Source: Bacteroidales bacterium
GTDB lineage: Bacteria > Bacteroidota > Bacteroidia > Bacteroidales > F082
Direction of reading: 5' to 3'
Assembly: GCA_017427985.1 (NCBI GenBank)
Contig: JAFRRS010000012.1
Coordinates: 1 to 48,074, forward strand
Length of the DNA: 48,074 nt
A model generated the notes under the pieces. The model was not told where the DNA came from and did not search any database. It saw only the letters and a program-made list of their open reading frames with translations. The first letter of the stretch is position 1, and each line of letters opens with the position of its first letter. This document shows, one piece after another, positions 17,382 through 25,638 of this stretch. The position numbers were made by a program, and so were the translations under genes.

Positions 17382-17389
17382 GATATAAC

Positions 17390-18445
17390 TTATTGATTAT
17401 CTTCTATTCTTGTCTTTAAATAATTTCTCCATTTCTCAATCACCGCTTTCATGTCGGATGGCAGCTCCGAGTCGAAAAGCAGCTCTTTTCCTGTCGTGGG
17501 ATGTACGAAACCGAGCACTTTGGCGTGCAGGCAGTGTCGTGGAATCTCACTGAAACAGTTGTCGATAAACTGGCGGTATTTTGAGAAAGTGGTACCTTTT
17601 AATATCCTGTCGCCGCCGTACAGCACGTCGTTAAACAACGGATGCCCGATGTATTGCATGTGCACGCGAATCTGGTGGGTGCGTCCTGTCTCAAGACGGC
17701 ATTCCACCAACGAGACATAGTTAAAACGTTCAAGCACCTTATAATGCGTCACCGCACTCTTGCCTTGGTCGCCGTCAGGATAGACCGCCATGGCGACCCT
17801 GTCGCGCAACGAGCGTCCGATATTGCCTTCGATAGTGCCATCGTCTTCATTGAAATCGCCCCACACAAGAGCCTGGTAGCGTCGTGTTATAGAGTGTTCG
17901 AAAAACTGCGCCGCGAGGTTGGTCTGCGCCGTCTCGTTCTTCGCTACAATCATCAGACCTGTAGTGTCCTTGTCGATACGATGCACAAGATAACCGAAGC
18001 CGTTTTCGACCTTTGAGCCGTTCTCCTTGAAATGATAAGCCAGGGCGTTGAGCAAAGTGCCGTCAAAGTTTCCGTGACCGGGATGCACCACCAAGCCCGC
18101 CTGTTTGTTGACAACGATAACATCATCATCTTCATAAACAACATCAAGAGGTATGTGTTCTGGAGTGATGACGATTTCGCGCGGCGGATACGCCAATACC
18201 ACTGTCACGACATCATTAGGCTTAACCTTGTAATTCGACTTGACCGGCTTGTCGTTTACGAGAATGCTGCCAGCCTTCGCAGCGTTCTGCACCCTGTTTC
18301 TTGAAACGTTTTCCAAACGATTTTGCAGAAATTTGTCGACACGCACAAGAGTCTGCCCCCTGTCGGCGACGATACGGAAATGCTCAAAAAGCTCCGTGCT
18401 CTCCTCCCTGCTGTCTCCAAGTATCCCGACAAAATCTTCAGACAT
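17390..18445 (-). CDS. rluD: RluA family pseudouridine synthase (RluD-like)
   Basis: The protein has 351 residues. An S4 RNA-binding domain at about 34-95 (RVDKFLQNRLENVSRNRVQNAAKAGSI) precedes the catalytic domain, whose motif HRIDKDTTGLMIVAKN has catalytic Asp158. Conserved EGNIGRS, ETGRTHQIRVHM and HPLFNDVLYGG segments are present. The S4 plus RluA layout fits RluD, which modifies helix 69 of 23S rRNA, but RluC-type specificity cannot be excluded. The gene sits 7 bases after the T9SS cargo gene and 8 bases before hldD. A PASTA protein gene lies upstream in the same group and ddl is divergent. Confidence 0.88.
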   Translation of the reverse strand: MSEDFVGILGDSREESTELFEHFRIVADRGQTLVRVDKFLQNRLENVSRNRVQNAAKAGSILVNDKPVKSNYKVKPNDVVTVVLAYPPREIVITPEHIPLDVVYEDDDVIVVNKQAGLVVHPGHGNFDGTLLNALAYHFKENGSKVENGFGYLVHRIDKDTTGLMIVAKNETAQTNLAAQFFEHSITRRYQALVWGDFNEDDGTIEGNIGRSLRDRVAMAVYPDGDQGKSAVTHYKVLERFNYVSLVECRLETGRTHQIRVHMQYIGHPLFNDVLYGGDRILKGTTFSKYRQFIDNCFSEIPRHCLHAKVLGFVHPTTGKELLFDSELPSDMKAVIEKWRNYLKTRIEDNQ

Positions 18446-18452
18446 GGTTTTC

Positions 18453-20315
18453 TTATTTAGAAATCAACAATTTGGATGTCTTGCACGAGCCGTCAGCATT
18501 AACAGCACGCATCATATAAACACCATCATTCAAATCACTGACATTCAATTCATTACAATAAGGATAATTCTTAACAACTCTGCCCGTCATATCATAAATA
18601 AGAATCTCCTTACACAGATTTTCATCAACATTTGCAATGCGGACAAAGCTTTGAGCCGGATTCGGATAGAGAGCCAATTCATTGTTAACTTCCTGATTCT
18701 CATCAACTCCGACAAAATACGCCTTCTTTCCCATAATTGGTCTTATCATGAGAGAACCTGGGAAAGAGCTGTTTTTCCAGCCCTCGCCAGCATCATAAAA
18801 GTTGTACTGATGGTTGTCGGCTGACGAATCAAATCCGATATTTATTGTTTTTGAATACTGCTGCCTGATTCCCACATAAAAAATGCTGTTGACTTTCACA
18901 ACCTCGTCAAACTTATAATATGAAAATTTATAAATCAGGCTGTCATCCCACGAAGGACGCTGATCTTCAAGAGTGTAGATGATTTCGCCAGGCTTCCCGT
19001 TATTGTCGCGCCACACAACAATGTCGAAGAAATTAAGGTTTGCATCGTTCAAAGTGCGGTTGAAAAGCAACTGAACACCGCTGAGCGTGTCAAGCCGCGT
19101 AATATTGAATTGCGCTGCAAAATACGTGTCATCTGGAACCAGTCCGTAGCCCATTTCAGGCGTTCCGTCGTCGTAGGCGAAATAATTGTAAAATCCCTGA
19201 TGATGCGTCATCGTGTCGCCAGCCACCACACCGCCGTACTCGTCAACAACGTCGACGTAATGCTTTATCGTGAACGAAGTCGTGTCCAACGGGCTGTTAT
19301 AAGGATAAATGAAGTCGTCCATTCTGACAAAAAGACTGTCGACACCCACATTCGAATACTGCTGAATCACCGTCGGATTGTTCTCAAAAGTGTAGTTCCA
19401 ACCCGTGTTATTGTCAGTCACCTCGCACGAATATTTAACCTCATGCGCATTAGCATCCAAATTGGTGAGAAACATTGTGAAATCGTTGTTGATAGCCGAC
19501 AACGGATTATCTTTAAAATGCTTATAAGGCATTGACCTGTAACGATTTAAAAACGATGGCGACACATTTGTGAAATTCACCGAAGGATAAAAATCTTTCA
19601 CAACGCTTCTGTTCATATCGAGATAAACAAAATCGATATTCCACTGGTCCATGTTGCTTCTGTCGTTAGGATACATTGTCGTTGGCAGCGTTCCATAGTT
19701 GAAGAAAAGGATGTAAAACTCATCGCTAAATAAACATTCGTCAACTATTGGAATCATCACCTTATTGAAATCGGTGTATTCTCCGCCCTCGGCAGCCCAA
19801 ACCTGTTTCCAGGCAATCTTGTCATCTTGTCTGTAACCGAACTGCAGCACGAGCGAGTCGTCGCGTTCCGGACAGTCGCCATAGCCTCCAGCCTGATAGT
19901 AGAAACTGAAATAAACCGAGTCGGCAGGCGATAGCGCATGATCGCCAACGCTGTCGAGACGTATTCTCACCGAAATCAGTGAGTCGGCGATGAAAGGGTT
20001 GCTGCTTCCGTTGGAATAGACCTTACCGTACTGGTCGAGCACGTCAAATGTGGCAGCCCTATAGTTTACTGGCATTTTAGGAAATCCAGAGTTCACAAAA
20101 ACGCATTTCGACTGCCATTTTGTCTCATCAGGATAAAAACCGAGTTTTGTAAAATCGTCAAAGAATGGCAGCGTCGCAACAGTGACCTCTCTCGATTTCT
20201 GCGATTCTTCGGCCGTTTCCACGCCATAAAAACCTGTGAGATACTCCTGTGCGAAGCCATTTGTCATGCCAACAAAGGCAAACAATATCAATATCAGCAA
20301 TCTTTTATTCTTCAT
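18453..20315 (-). CDS. T9SS type A sorting domain protein, 620 residues
   Basis: A signal peptide (MKNKRLLILILFAFVGMTNGFAQ) opens the protein. The body is beta-rich with many Asp, Tyr and Phe residues: LPFFDDFTKLGFYPDETKW at about 50, then DSLVLQFGYRQDD, then a second region with FNITRLDTLSGVQLLFN and DIVVWRDNNGKPGEIIY. These phrases are common in Bacteroidota secreted proteins that lack an assigned domain. The last 75 residues, from LALYPNPAQSFVRIANV to KTSKLLISK, are a T9SS type A domain. Its start overlaps the end of the PASTA protein gene by 11 bases, so translation is probably coupled. Function is unknown; export to the surface is inferred from the two targeting signals. Confidence 0.82.
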   Translation of the reverse strand: MKNKRLLILILFAFVGMTNGFAQEYLTGFYGVETAEESQKSREVTVATLPFFDDFTKLGFYPDETKWQSKCVFVNSGFPKMPVNYRAATFDVLDQYGKVYSNGSSNPFIADSLISVRIRLDSVGDHALSPADSVYFSFYYQAGGYGDCPERDDSLVLQFGYRQDDKIAWKQVWAAEGGEYTDFNKVMIPIVDECLFSDEFYILFFNYGTLPTTMYPNDRSNMDQWNIDFVYLDMNRSVVKDFYPSVNFTNVSPSFLNRYRSMPYKHFKDNPLSAINNDFTMFLTNLDANAHEVKYSCEVTDNNTGWNYTFENNPTVIQQYSNVGVDSLFVRMDDFIYPYNSPLDTTSFTIKHYVDVVDEYGGVVAGDTMTHHQGFYNYFAYDDGTPEMGYGLVPDDTYFAAQFNITRLDTLSGVQLLFNRTLNDANLNFFDIVVWRDNNGKPGEIIYTLEDQRPSWDDSLIYKFSYYKFDEVVKVNSIFYVGIRQQYSKTINIGFDSSADNHQYNFYDAGEGWKNSSFPGSLMIRPIMGKKAYFVGVDENQEVNNELALYPNPAQSFVRIANVDENLCKEILIYDMTGRVVKNYPYCNELNVSDLNDGVYMMRAVNADGSCKTSKLLISK

Positions 20316-21360
20316 AGAAAAACGTTGTATCTATTTCATCATCAATATCTTCAATAAAATCCATATAGTCAGTGTCTTCGACCTTTATTTCTTCTTTGAC
20401 GACGACCACTTTCTTTGTAAACCGCATCTCCATATCCCTCGCGCGCTGCACGGAGTCGTAAGAGAACCTGCGGTGTTTCAGGATATAATTAAAACTGTCA
20501 ATCACGTAATTTATGGTGTCGGACGGCAGTTTTTTTATTCTCATGCGCTCCACAACAGAGTCGCGACGGAATTTTTCATATCTATACCATTGAAAATCAA
20601 AGTTTTTAATAGATTTATACCACACATTGACCGTCGAGCCTAACGGCACTTTCGTGTCAATGGAGTAGACTGGATCCATCCTGCTGACGTAAAGGTTTGC
20701 TTTCTCGTCATCGTCGATAAAAATCTCCGTTCCGATATTCAAGGAAGCGTTATTTATCTGATTCTTAACGTCCTCGATGTTAACGCCTATCAAATCTGGA
20801 AGATTCGTGCCTCTGTCGCCGTTTCCATAACCCACAACGAGGGTCACGGCGGTGCCTTTCACCACGTCATCTTTCGGTTCTACGACCTGGTCTTTGATTT
20901 TCTGTTCCACGACAGCGTTTCTCGCGAAATAATCGACAAAAACAAGCTTGTCCACTTTAAGCCCCACCGAGTTGAGCAGCACCATCGCCTGACGCAAAGA
21001 GAGGTTGCGGAGATTGGGCATCGTCACAATCTCAGGAGCGATGGAAGTTCTGATGATATAGACGTTTCTTCCCTTCTTGACTTTCGCTCCAGAATTCGGA
21101 TTCTGCTGATACACAGCGCCTTCAGGAAAATCCTTTACATAAACGCTGTCGAGAAGAAGGAAATTGAACTCATCGTTATATTGCTCCAGAACATCGTCAT
21201 ATTTCATCCCGACCATATCCGGAACGACTATTTCCTCGCCGTGACGGGTGAATTTCCCGAGGTAGCCGAAGGTGAACTCGAACGTCCCGACAATCAGCAA
21301 AGCCATGATTGCCAAGCTGATATAGAACCATTTATCTTTCAAAAAACGAAAAGCTTTCAT
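20305..21360 (-). CDS. PASTA domain-containing membrane protein
   Basis: The protein has 351 residues from the ATG at 21360 (MKAFRFLKDKWFY). The frame is open further upstream but those codons cross the divergent promoter region. One membrane helix at about 12-33 is followed by three PASTA repeats at about 44-110, 113-183 and 187-255. Each has the pattern P-x-hydrophobic-x-G/N near its start, such as VVPDMVGMKYDDV and NLPDLIGVNIEDV. A low-complexity acidic tail ends in DEIDTTFFYEE. PASTA domains bind muropeptides or beta-lactam-like ligands in kinases and penicillin-binding proteins. Here there is no kinase or transpeptidase part, so it may be a stand-alone wall sensor or scaffold. It is divergent from ddl, which makes a peptidoglycan precursor. 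Confidence 0.85.
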   Translation of the reverse strand: MKAFRFLKDKWFYISLAIMALLIVGTFEFTFGYLGKFTRHGEEIVVPDMVGMKYDDVLEQYNDEFNFLLLDSVYVKDFPEGAVYQQNPNSGAKVKKGRNVYIIRTSIAPEIVTMPNLRNLSLRQAMVLLNSVGLKVDKLVFVDYFARNAVVEQKIKDQVVEPKDDVVKGTAVTLVVGYGNGDRGTNLPDLIGVNIEDVKNQINNASLNIGTEIFIDDDEKANLYVSRMDPVYSIDTKVPLGSTVNVWYKSIKNFDFQWYRYEKFRRDSVVERMRIKKLPSDTINYVIDSFNYILKHRRFSYDSVQRARDMEMRFTKKVVVVKEEIKVEDTDYMDFIEDIDDEIDTTFFYEE

Positions 21361-21398
21361 TTTTTTATTTTTTTCGTCGTTTATAACGTCGTTTTTAG

Positions 21399-21420
21399 TA
21401 ATTTTGAAGTCGCAAAGATA
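21399..21420. promoter_or_regulatory. divergent -7 elements between the PASTA gene and ddl
   Basis: TAATTTTG (21399-21406, plus strand) faces ddl. CAAAGATA (21413-21420), which reads TATCTTTG on the minus strand, faces the PASTA gene. The two boxes are six bases apart and the transcripts would overlap at their 5' ends, suggesting mutual exclusion of polymerase. Clear -33 elements are not seen for either. Confidence 0.5.
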
Positions 21421-21451
21421 ATGATTTTTATTGAATTTAAGCACATTTGTA

Positions 21452-22426
21452 ATGAAAAAAATAGCAATAGTTTGTGGAGGTTACTCTGGTGAATATGAAA
21501 TCTCCATCAGCAGCGCAAAAGTCGTGAAGAAGCATCTCGACGCAAGCAAATACGAATCCTATATCATTGTAATCCAAAAAGATAGCTGGTATCATCTTGA
21601 AGACGACGGTTCCCGTTCGGATGTCAACAAAAACGATTTCTCAATCATGGTGAAAGGCAAAAAAGTCGTTTTCGACGCTATTTTCAACGCCATCCACGGC
21701 GTCCCGGGCGAGGACGGGCAGCTGCTCGGATATTTCGAGATGTTGGGAATTCCTTACACTTCATCTAATTTCACCACTTCGGCGCTGACGTTCCACAAGG
21801 ACTTCTGCAAGAAGATTGCGGCAGCGGCAGGCGCCAACGTCTCGCCTTCCATCATCATCAACAGGGGCGAGAGCTACGACGCAAAGAAAATCGTGAAAAC
21901 GCTGGGATTGCCTTTGTTTGTCAAGCCTACGCGCAACGGCTCATCTGTCGGCGTGAGCAAGGTCAAGACCGAAGAAGACTTCGACAAGGCTGTTGAAAAC
22001 GCTTTCAAGGCGGGCGACCAAGTGATGTGCGAGAAATTCGTGCAAGGACGCGAGCTGGCATGCACCGTGATGCAAGTCAAGGGAAAGACTATGGTGTTCC
22101 CTATCACTGAAATCGTCAGCAAAAACGACTTCTTCGACTATGAAGCGAAATATACGTCGGGCAAATCCGACGAGATAACGCCGGCAGAGCTTGATGAGGT
22201 TTCAGAAATCGAGGTCAAGGCTACGTCAGCGATGCTTTACGACAAGTTCGAGTGCAAGGGCTTCGCGCGTTTCGACTATATCATGACACCTAAACAGCTG
22301 GTTTTCATCGAGGTAAACATCGTCCCAGGCATGTCCGAGGCATCAATAATGCCAAAACAAGCAGCCTGCATGGGCATCACGCTCGACAAGCTGTTTGGTT
22401 TGGCATTAGAGAATATTCTTGACTAA
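21452..22426 (+). CDS. ddl: D-alanine--D-alanine ligase
   Basis: The protein has 324 residues from the ATG at 21452 (MKKIAIVCGGYSGEYEISI). The frame extends only to an upstream TTG without support. ATP-grasp signatures are intact: the N-terminal GGYSGEYEIS loop with the conserved Glu, GEDGQLLGYFEMLGIPYTSS, the KPTRNGSSVGVSKV nucleotide loop, and the C-terminal metal and substrate site FIEVNIVPGMSEASIMPKQA. The enzyme joins two D-alanines for the peptidoglycan stem peptide. It is divergent from the PASTA/rluD group and convergent with frr, sharing four bases with the frr stop. Confidence 0.94.
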   Translation: MKKIAIVCGGYSGEYEISISSAKVVKKHLDASKYESYIIVIQKDSWYHLEDDGSRSDVNKNDFSIMVKGKKVVFDAIFNAIHGVPGEDGQLLGYFEMLGIPYTSSNFTTSALTFHKDFCKKIAAAAGANVSPSIIINRGESYDAKKIVKTLGLPLFVKPTRNGSSVGVSKVKTEEDFDKAVENAFKAGDQVMCEKFVQGRELACTVMQVKGKTMVFPITEIVSKNDFFDYEAKYTSGKSDEITPAELDEVSEIEVKATSAMLYDKFECKGFARFDYIMTPKQLVFIEVNIVPGMSEASIMPKQAACMGITLDKLFGLALENILD

Positions 22427-22986
22427 ACGGTCAGGATGTCTTTCTGTTTCAGTTCGTAAAGATCATCGATTTTCTTCACGAATTTGTCTGTCAGCTTCTG
22501 GATTTCCTCCTGGAGCTGTTTGACTTCGTCTTCAGACACACCTTCTTTCTCAAGTTTCTTGGCGTCGTCGTTGGAGTTGCGGCGGATGTTTCTGATACCC
22601 ACCTTTGCCTCTTCAGCGGCTGTCTTGGCGCGTTTTGCAAGCTCCTTGCGACGTTCCTCTGTCAACGGCGGGACCAAAATCCTCAGGAAATCGCCCTCGT
22701 TCTTCGGGTTGAAGCCGAGATTCGCTGCCTGGATAGCCTTGTCGATGGCACTGATGGAGCTCTTGTCGAACGGCATCACAATAATCTGACGCGCGTCAGG
22801 AGTGCCGATGTTGGCGGTCTGCTCAATCGGGACAACGGTTCCGTAATACTCGACTTTCACGCCCTGAAGCATCATCGGACTCGCCTTGCCTGCTCTGATT
22901 TTCTGAAACTCCGACTCAAGATGCTTGATGGTGCTTTCCATCGTTTCGGTCGTTTCTTCCAAAATAAATTGAGATTCTTCTGTCAT
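22423..22986 (-). CDS. frr: ribosome recycling factor
   Basis: The protein has 187 residues, the usual RRF length. It contains HLESEFQKIRAGKASPMML near residues 23-41 and the conserved RILVPPLTEERRKELAKRAKTAAEEAKVGIRNIRR. RRF splits post-termination ribosomes together with EF-G. Its stop codon overlaps the ddl stop codon on the other strand within CTAA at 22423-22426. Upstream lies a glycosyltransferase gene, and pyrH lies beyond it, so the common pyrH-frr pair is interrupted here. A -7 element sits in the 35-base gap before frr, so it may be expressed independently. Confidence 0.95.
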   Translation of the reverse strand: MTEESQFILEETTETMESTIKHLESEFQKIRAGKASPMMLQGVKVEYYGTVVPIEQTANIGTPDARQIIVMPFDKSSISAIDKAIQAANLGFNPKNEGDFLRILVPPLTEERRKELAKRAKTAAEEAKVGIRNIRRNSNDDAKKLEKEGVSEDEVKQLQEEIQKLTDKFVKKIDDLYELKQKDILTV

Positions 22987-23006
22987 ATTCCTTAAATTTT
23001 TCGATA

Positions 23007-23014
23007 CAAAAATA
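23007..23014 (-). promoter_or_regulatory. minus-strand -7 element TATTTTTG upstream of frr
   Basis: CAAAAATA on the plus strand reads TATTTTTG on the minus strand, 20 bases before the frr start codon and inside the 35-base gap after the glycosyltransferase gene. No clear -33 element is present, so the promoter call is tentative. Confidence 0.4.
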
Positions 23015-23021
23015 ATACTTT

Positions 23022-24905
23022 TTATTTTAACGGCTCATATAATCCATAAAAATATGCGTTCTTTTTTACTGTATAATATGATAATCCGCTAACATTCAAC
23101 GCTTTAAAATCAAAATTCCAAATATAGGTCTTGAAAATCTTTCCTTTTAAATCAATATCCGGAATGAAAAATCCGTTGGTGAGCATCACTCGCTGACCAG
23201 GCAAAATCATCTGATTGTTAATCTCATAGCCTTTCCAAAACAGCTTCTCCTCCGTCTCAGGCTCGATGATTTCGACAATCAATGCTAAACGATTCAGAGT
23301 GTCAACTGCTTGAATATCAGCTATAAAACCGATACGTTCAAGCTTCGGCTCACATTGTAAAACTTCATCGGCAGGCAGATCGTAACCGCAAACCCACTCC
23401 TCGCCTTTTTGAACCTCGACATTTTCTTTAAGAATATGAAGCAGTTTTTTGCCGTTGTCTTTCTTCGATAAAGTCAGATAACGTGTTGTAAACCAAGTGT
23501 TTTCATTGACAAGATACGGATATTCAGCCACTGCCGAAAGTTCCCATGGGACATCTGCATGGTCGGTAAGTCCGACACCAATGTAATCTTCGTCAAGATT
23601 CATCAGATATTGCTGATAATCAATAAGTTCATCATCTTCGCAGAAGTATTTCGCCTTGTTGATTCCTGCCCTTTTCTGATAAAACTCGGTCGTTAATGTC
23701 CTGTCGGAATAAGAAACAAAACTTATGCTGTCACCAAAACGTTCCTGGGCGTTTTTCATCTCAACCGCCACTTGGTCGAATCCCTGATGATAAACTTGCT
23801 TAAAGTATTGACGATCAACGACTAACGACACAACACCCATCAGCAGAATCCATCCCACCACAGCGCACAAAGGTTTTATCTTGATTTCTTCGTTGAAGAA
23901 AGAAAAAACTGCAATTATCAGGAACGGGAAACTGAAAATCAAGGTGCTGAACTGGATTATCGGCTCTTTAAGCAAGGAATAGGCGAAAGCGAGCGCAAAA
24001 GGCACCACGAACCAAACCAAGCAGATTATTTTAATCGCGATTTTTCCGCCACGGTTTTTCACACCTATTATAAATGGCAGCAATGCTATTATTAACATGC
24101 TGAAAATGAACAGCTTGCTGTAATTCATCGAATACGACAGGAAGTCGGTGAAGAACGCCGATGTCGGTTTTGCAAGCCATCCGCCTATGCTTCCGTAAAC
24201 GAAAAGCTGATAGTAGAAAATCGGCAATGACGGCAGATATAATACCACGGCAGCCACGCAACTCCAGATGTAGGCTTTTCGTCTTTGTTTTTCGAGGTTC
24301 TTGAAGAAAAACAGACCGGTTAGCGCAATGAGACCTGCCTGCGCCATGGAAAACATCTGGGTCTCAGCGGCAAAAAACGCTGACAAAGCGAAGCCAGCGC
24401 ACGTCCAAAACGTGATATTTCGTTTGTCAATGAGGATTCTGTTCCAGAAATATACCAGAAGCAGAATGAAAAACAAGCCCGGGGAATAAGGACGCGCCAG
24501 CTGACTGTAGAAAACGAACAGCTCGCTCACGGTGACGAACGCTGCCGACACCAGACCGACGTTTTTGTTAAACCATTGATTGGCAATTACAAACGTCAAG
24601 TACACCGAGCCTACGCCCATCAGCGCAAACGGCAGTTTCAGCCAGAACTCGCTCCATCCAAAGATATTGACGAGAATATAAAGGAACACTTGCACGCCGG
24701 CAGGATGTGAGTCGCCCATCATCACGCCCTCGTGAATTAGGTCGCGCAAGTTGTCGTATCGCGTCCTCGACAATGCGCTGAACTCGTCGTGCATAAACGG
24801 GACATCATAAAGCTGCCAGAGACGCAAAACTGCAGCCACGACAATGATTATCAACAAGATAATCTTGTCATAACGTGTCAGCTCCTTTGTTTTGTCAAAT
24901 GTCAT
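23022..24905 (-). CDS. GT-C family (GT39/ArnT-like) membrane glycosyltransferase
   Basis: The protein has 627 residues with about ten hydrophobic segments in the first 380 residues and a soluble C-terminal region of about 240. A first membrane helix (about 14-32) is followed at once by the loop FMHDEFSALSR with His39-Asp40-Glu41, the acidic motif expected in the first periplasmic loop of GT-C enzymes of the PMT/ArnT type. A further GDSHPAGVQVFLYIL segment fits that family. Such enzymes move a sugar from a polyprenyl-phosphate carrier to lipid A, lipids or proteins outside the inner membrane. Donor and acceptor are unknown. Its start overlaps the pyrH stop by four bases (ATGA), so translation is coupled to pyrH. 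Confidence 0.75.
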   Translation of the reverse strand: MTFDKTKELTRYDKIILLIIIVVAAVLRLWQLYDVPFMHDEFSALSRTRYDNLRDLIHEGVMMGDSHPAGVQVFLYILVNIFGWSEFWLKLPFALMGVGSVYLTFVIANQWFNKNVGLVSAAFVTVSELFVFYSQLARPYSPGLFFILLLVYFWNRILIDKRNITFWTCAGFALSAFFAAETQMFSMAQAGLIALTGLFFFKNLEKQRRKAYIWSCVAAVVLYLPSLPIFYYQLFVYGSIGGWLAKPTSAFFTDFLSYSMNYSKLFIFSMLIIALLPFIIGVKNRGGKIAIKIICLVWFVVPFALAFAYSLLKEPIIQFSTLIFSFPFLIIAVFSFFNEEIKIKPLCAVVGWILLMGVVSLVVDRQYFKQVYHQGFDQVAVEMKNAQERFGDSISFVSYSDRTLTTEFYQKRAGINKAKYFCEDDELIDYQQYLMNLDEDYIGVGLTDHADVPWELSAVAEYPYLVNENTWFTTRYLTLSKKDNGKKLLHILKENVEVQKGEEWVCGYDLPADEVLQCEPKLERIGFIADIQAVDTLNRLALIVEIIEPETEEKLFWKGYEINNQMILPGQRVMLTNGFFIPDIDLKGKIFKTYIWNFDFKALNVSGLSYYTVKKNAYFYGLYEPLK

Positions 24906-25609
24906 TTTGTAACAATTGTACCGATATTCTCACCGTTGAGCACTTTGGTGAGGTTGCCTTTGGTGTTCATGTCGAACACGAGCATCGGCATGTTGTTTTC
25001 CTTGCACATGGTGAACGCTGTGAGGTCCATCACTTTGAGGTTTTTATTGTAAGCCTCGTCGTAAGTAATTGACTCATATTTTGTTGCCGTCGGGTCTTTC
25101 TCAGGGTCGGCGGTGTAGATGCCGTCGACGCGAGTGCCTTTAAGGATGATGTCAGCTTTGATTTCGACAGCGCGTAGTGCCGAGCCGGTGTCCGTTGTGA
25201 AGAACGGGTTGCCGGTGCCGCCACCGATGACGACGACGTAACCTTCTTCAAGGAGTTTTATTGCCTTGGCGCTACTCATCGAGTCGGCGATACGGTCGAT
25301 GTAAAGTCCCGACAACAAAGCGGCTTTCACGCCTTTTGACTGAAGTGTCGACTGGATTGCCATGCTGTTGATGACGGTTGCCAGCATGCCCATGTAATCG
25401 CCTTGTATTCGGTCCATGCCTTTGCTGGCACCTTGAAGGCCGCGGAAGATGTTGCCGCCTCCTATAACGATAGCGATCTGCGCACCCGCTTTCACTGCCG
25501 CCGCAATCTCCTCGGCATAATCGTTAAGTCTTTCAGGATCAATACCATATTGTTGATTTCCCATTAAAGCTTCACCACTGAGCTTAAGTAATACTCTTTT
25601 GTATTTCAT
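24902..25609 (-). CDS. pyrH: UMP kinase
   Basis: The protein has 235 residues and belongs to the amino-acid kinase fold. It begins YKRVLLKLSGEALMG, the phosphate-binding loop. Further signatures are AIVIGGGNIFRG, DYMGMLATVINSMA, the GGTGNPFFTTDTGSALRA nucleotide and substrate region and the TADPEKDPTA segment. The enzyme phosphorylates UMP to UDP and is typically regulated by GTP and UTP. It starts 29 bases after the second patatin gene and overlaps the glycosyltransferase gene by four bases. Confidence 0.96.
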   Translation of the reverse strand: MKYKRVLLKLSGEALMGNQQYGIDPERLNDYAEEIAAAVKAGAQIAIVIGGGNIFRGLQGASKGMDRIQGDYMGMLATVINSMAIQSTLQSKGVKAALLSGLYIDRIADSMSSAKAIKLLEEGYVVVIGGGTGNPFFTTDTGSALRAVEIKADIILKGTRVDGIYTADPEKDPTATKYESITYDEAYNKNLKVMDLTAFTMCKENNMPMLVFDMNTKGNLTKVLNGENIGTIVTK

Positions 25610-25638
25610 ATTTCTATAATTTATTGTTATTCAATTGT

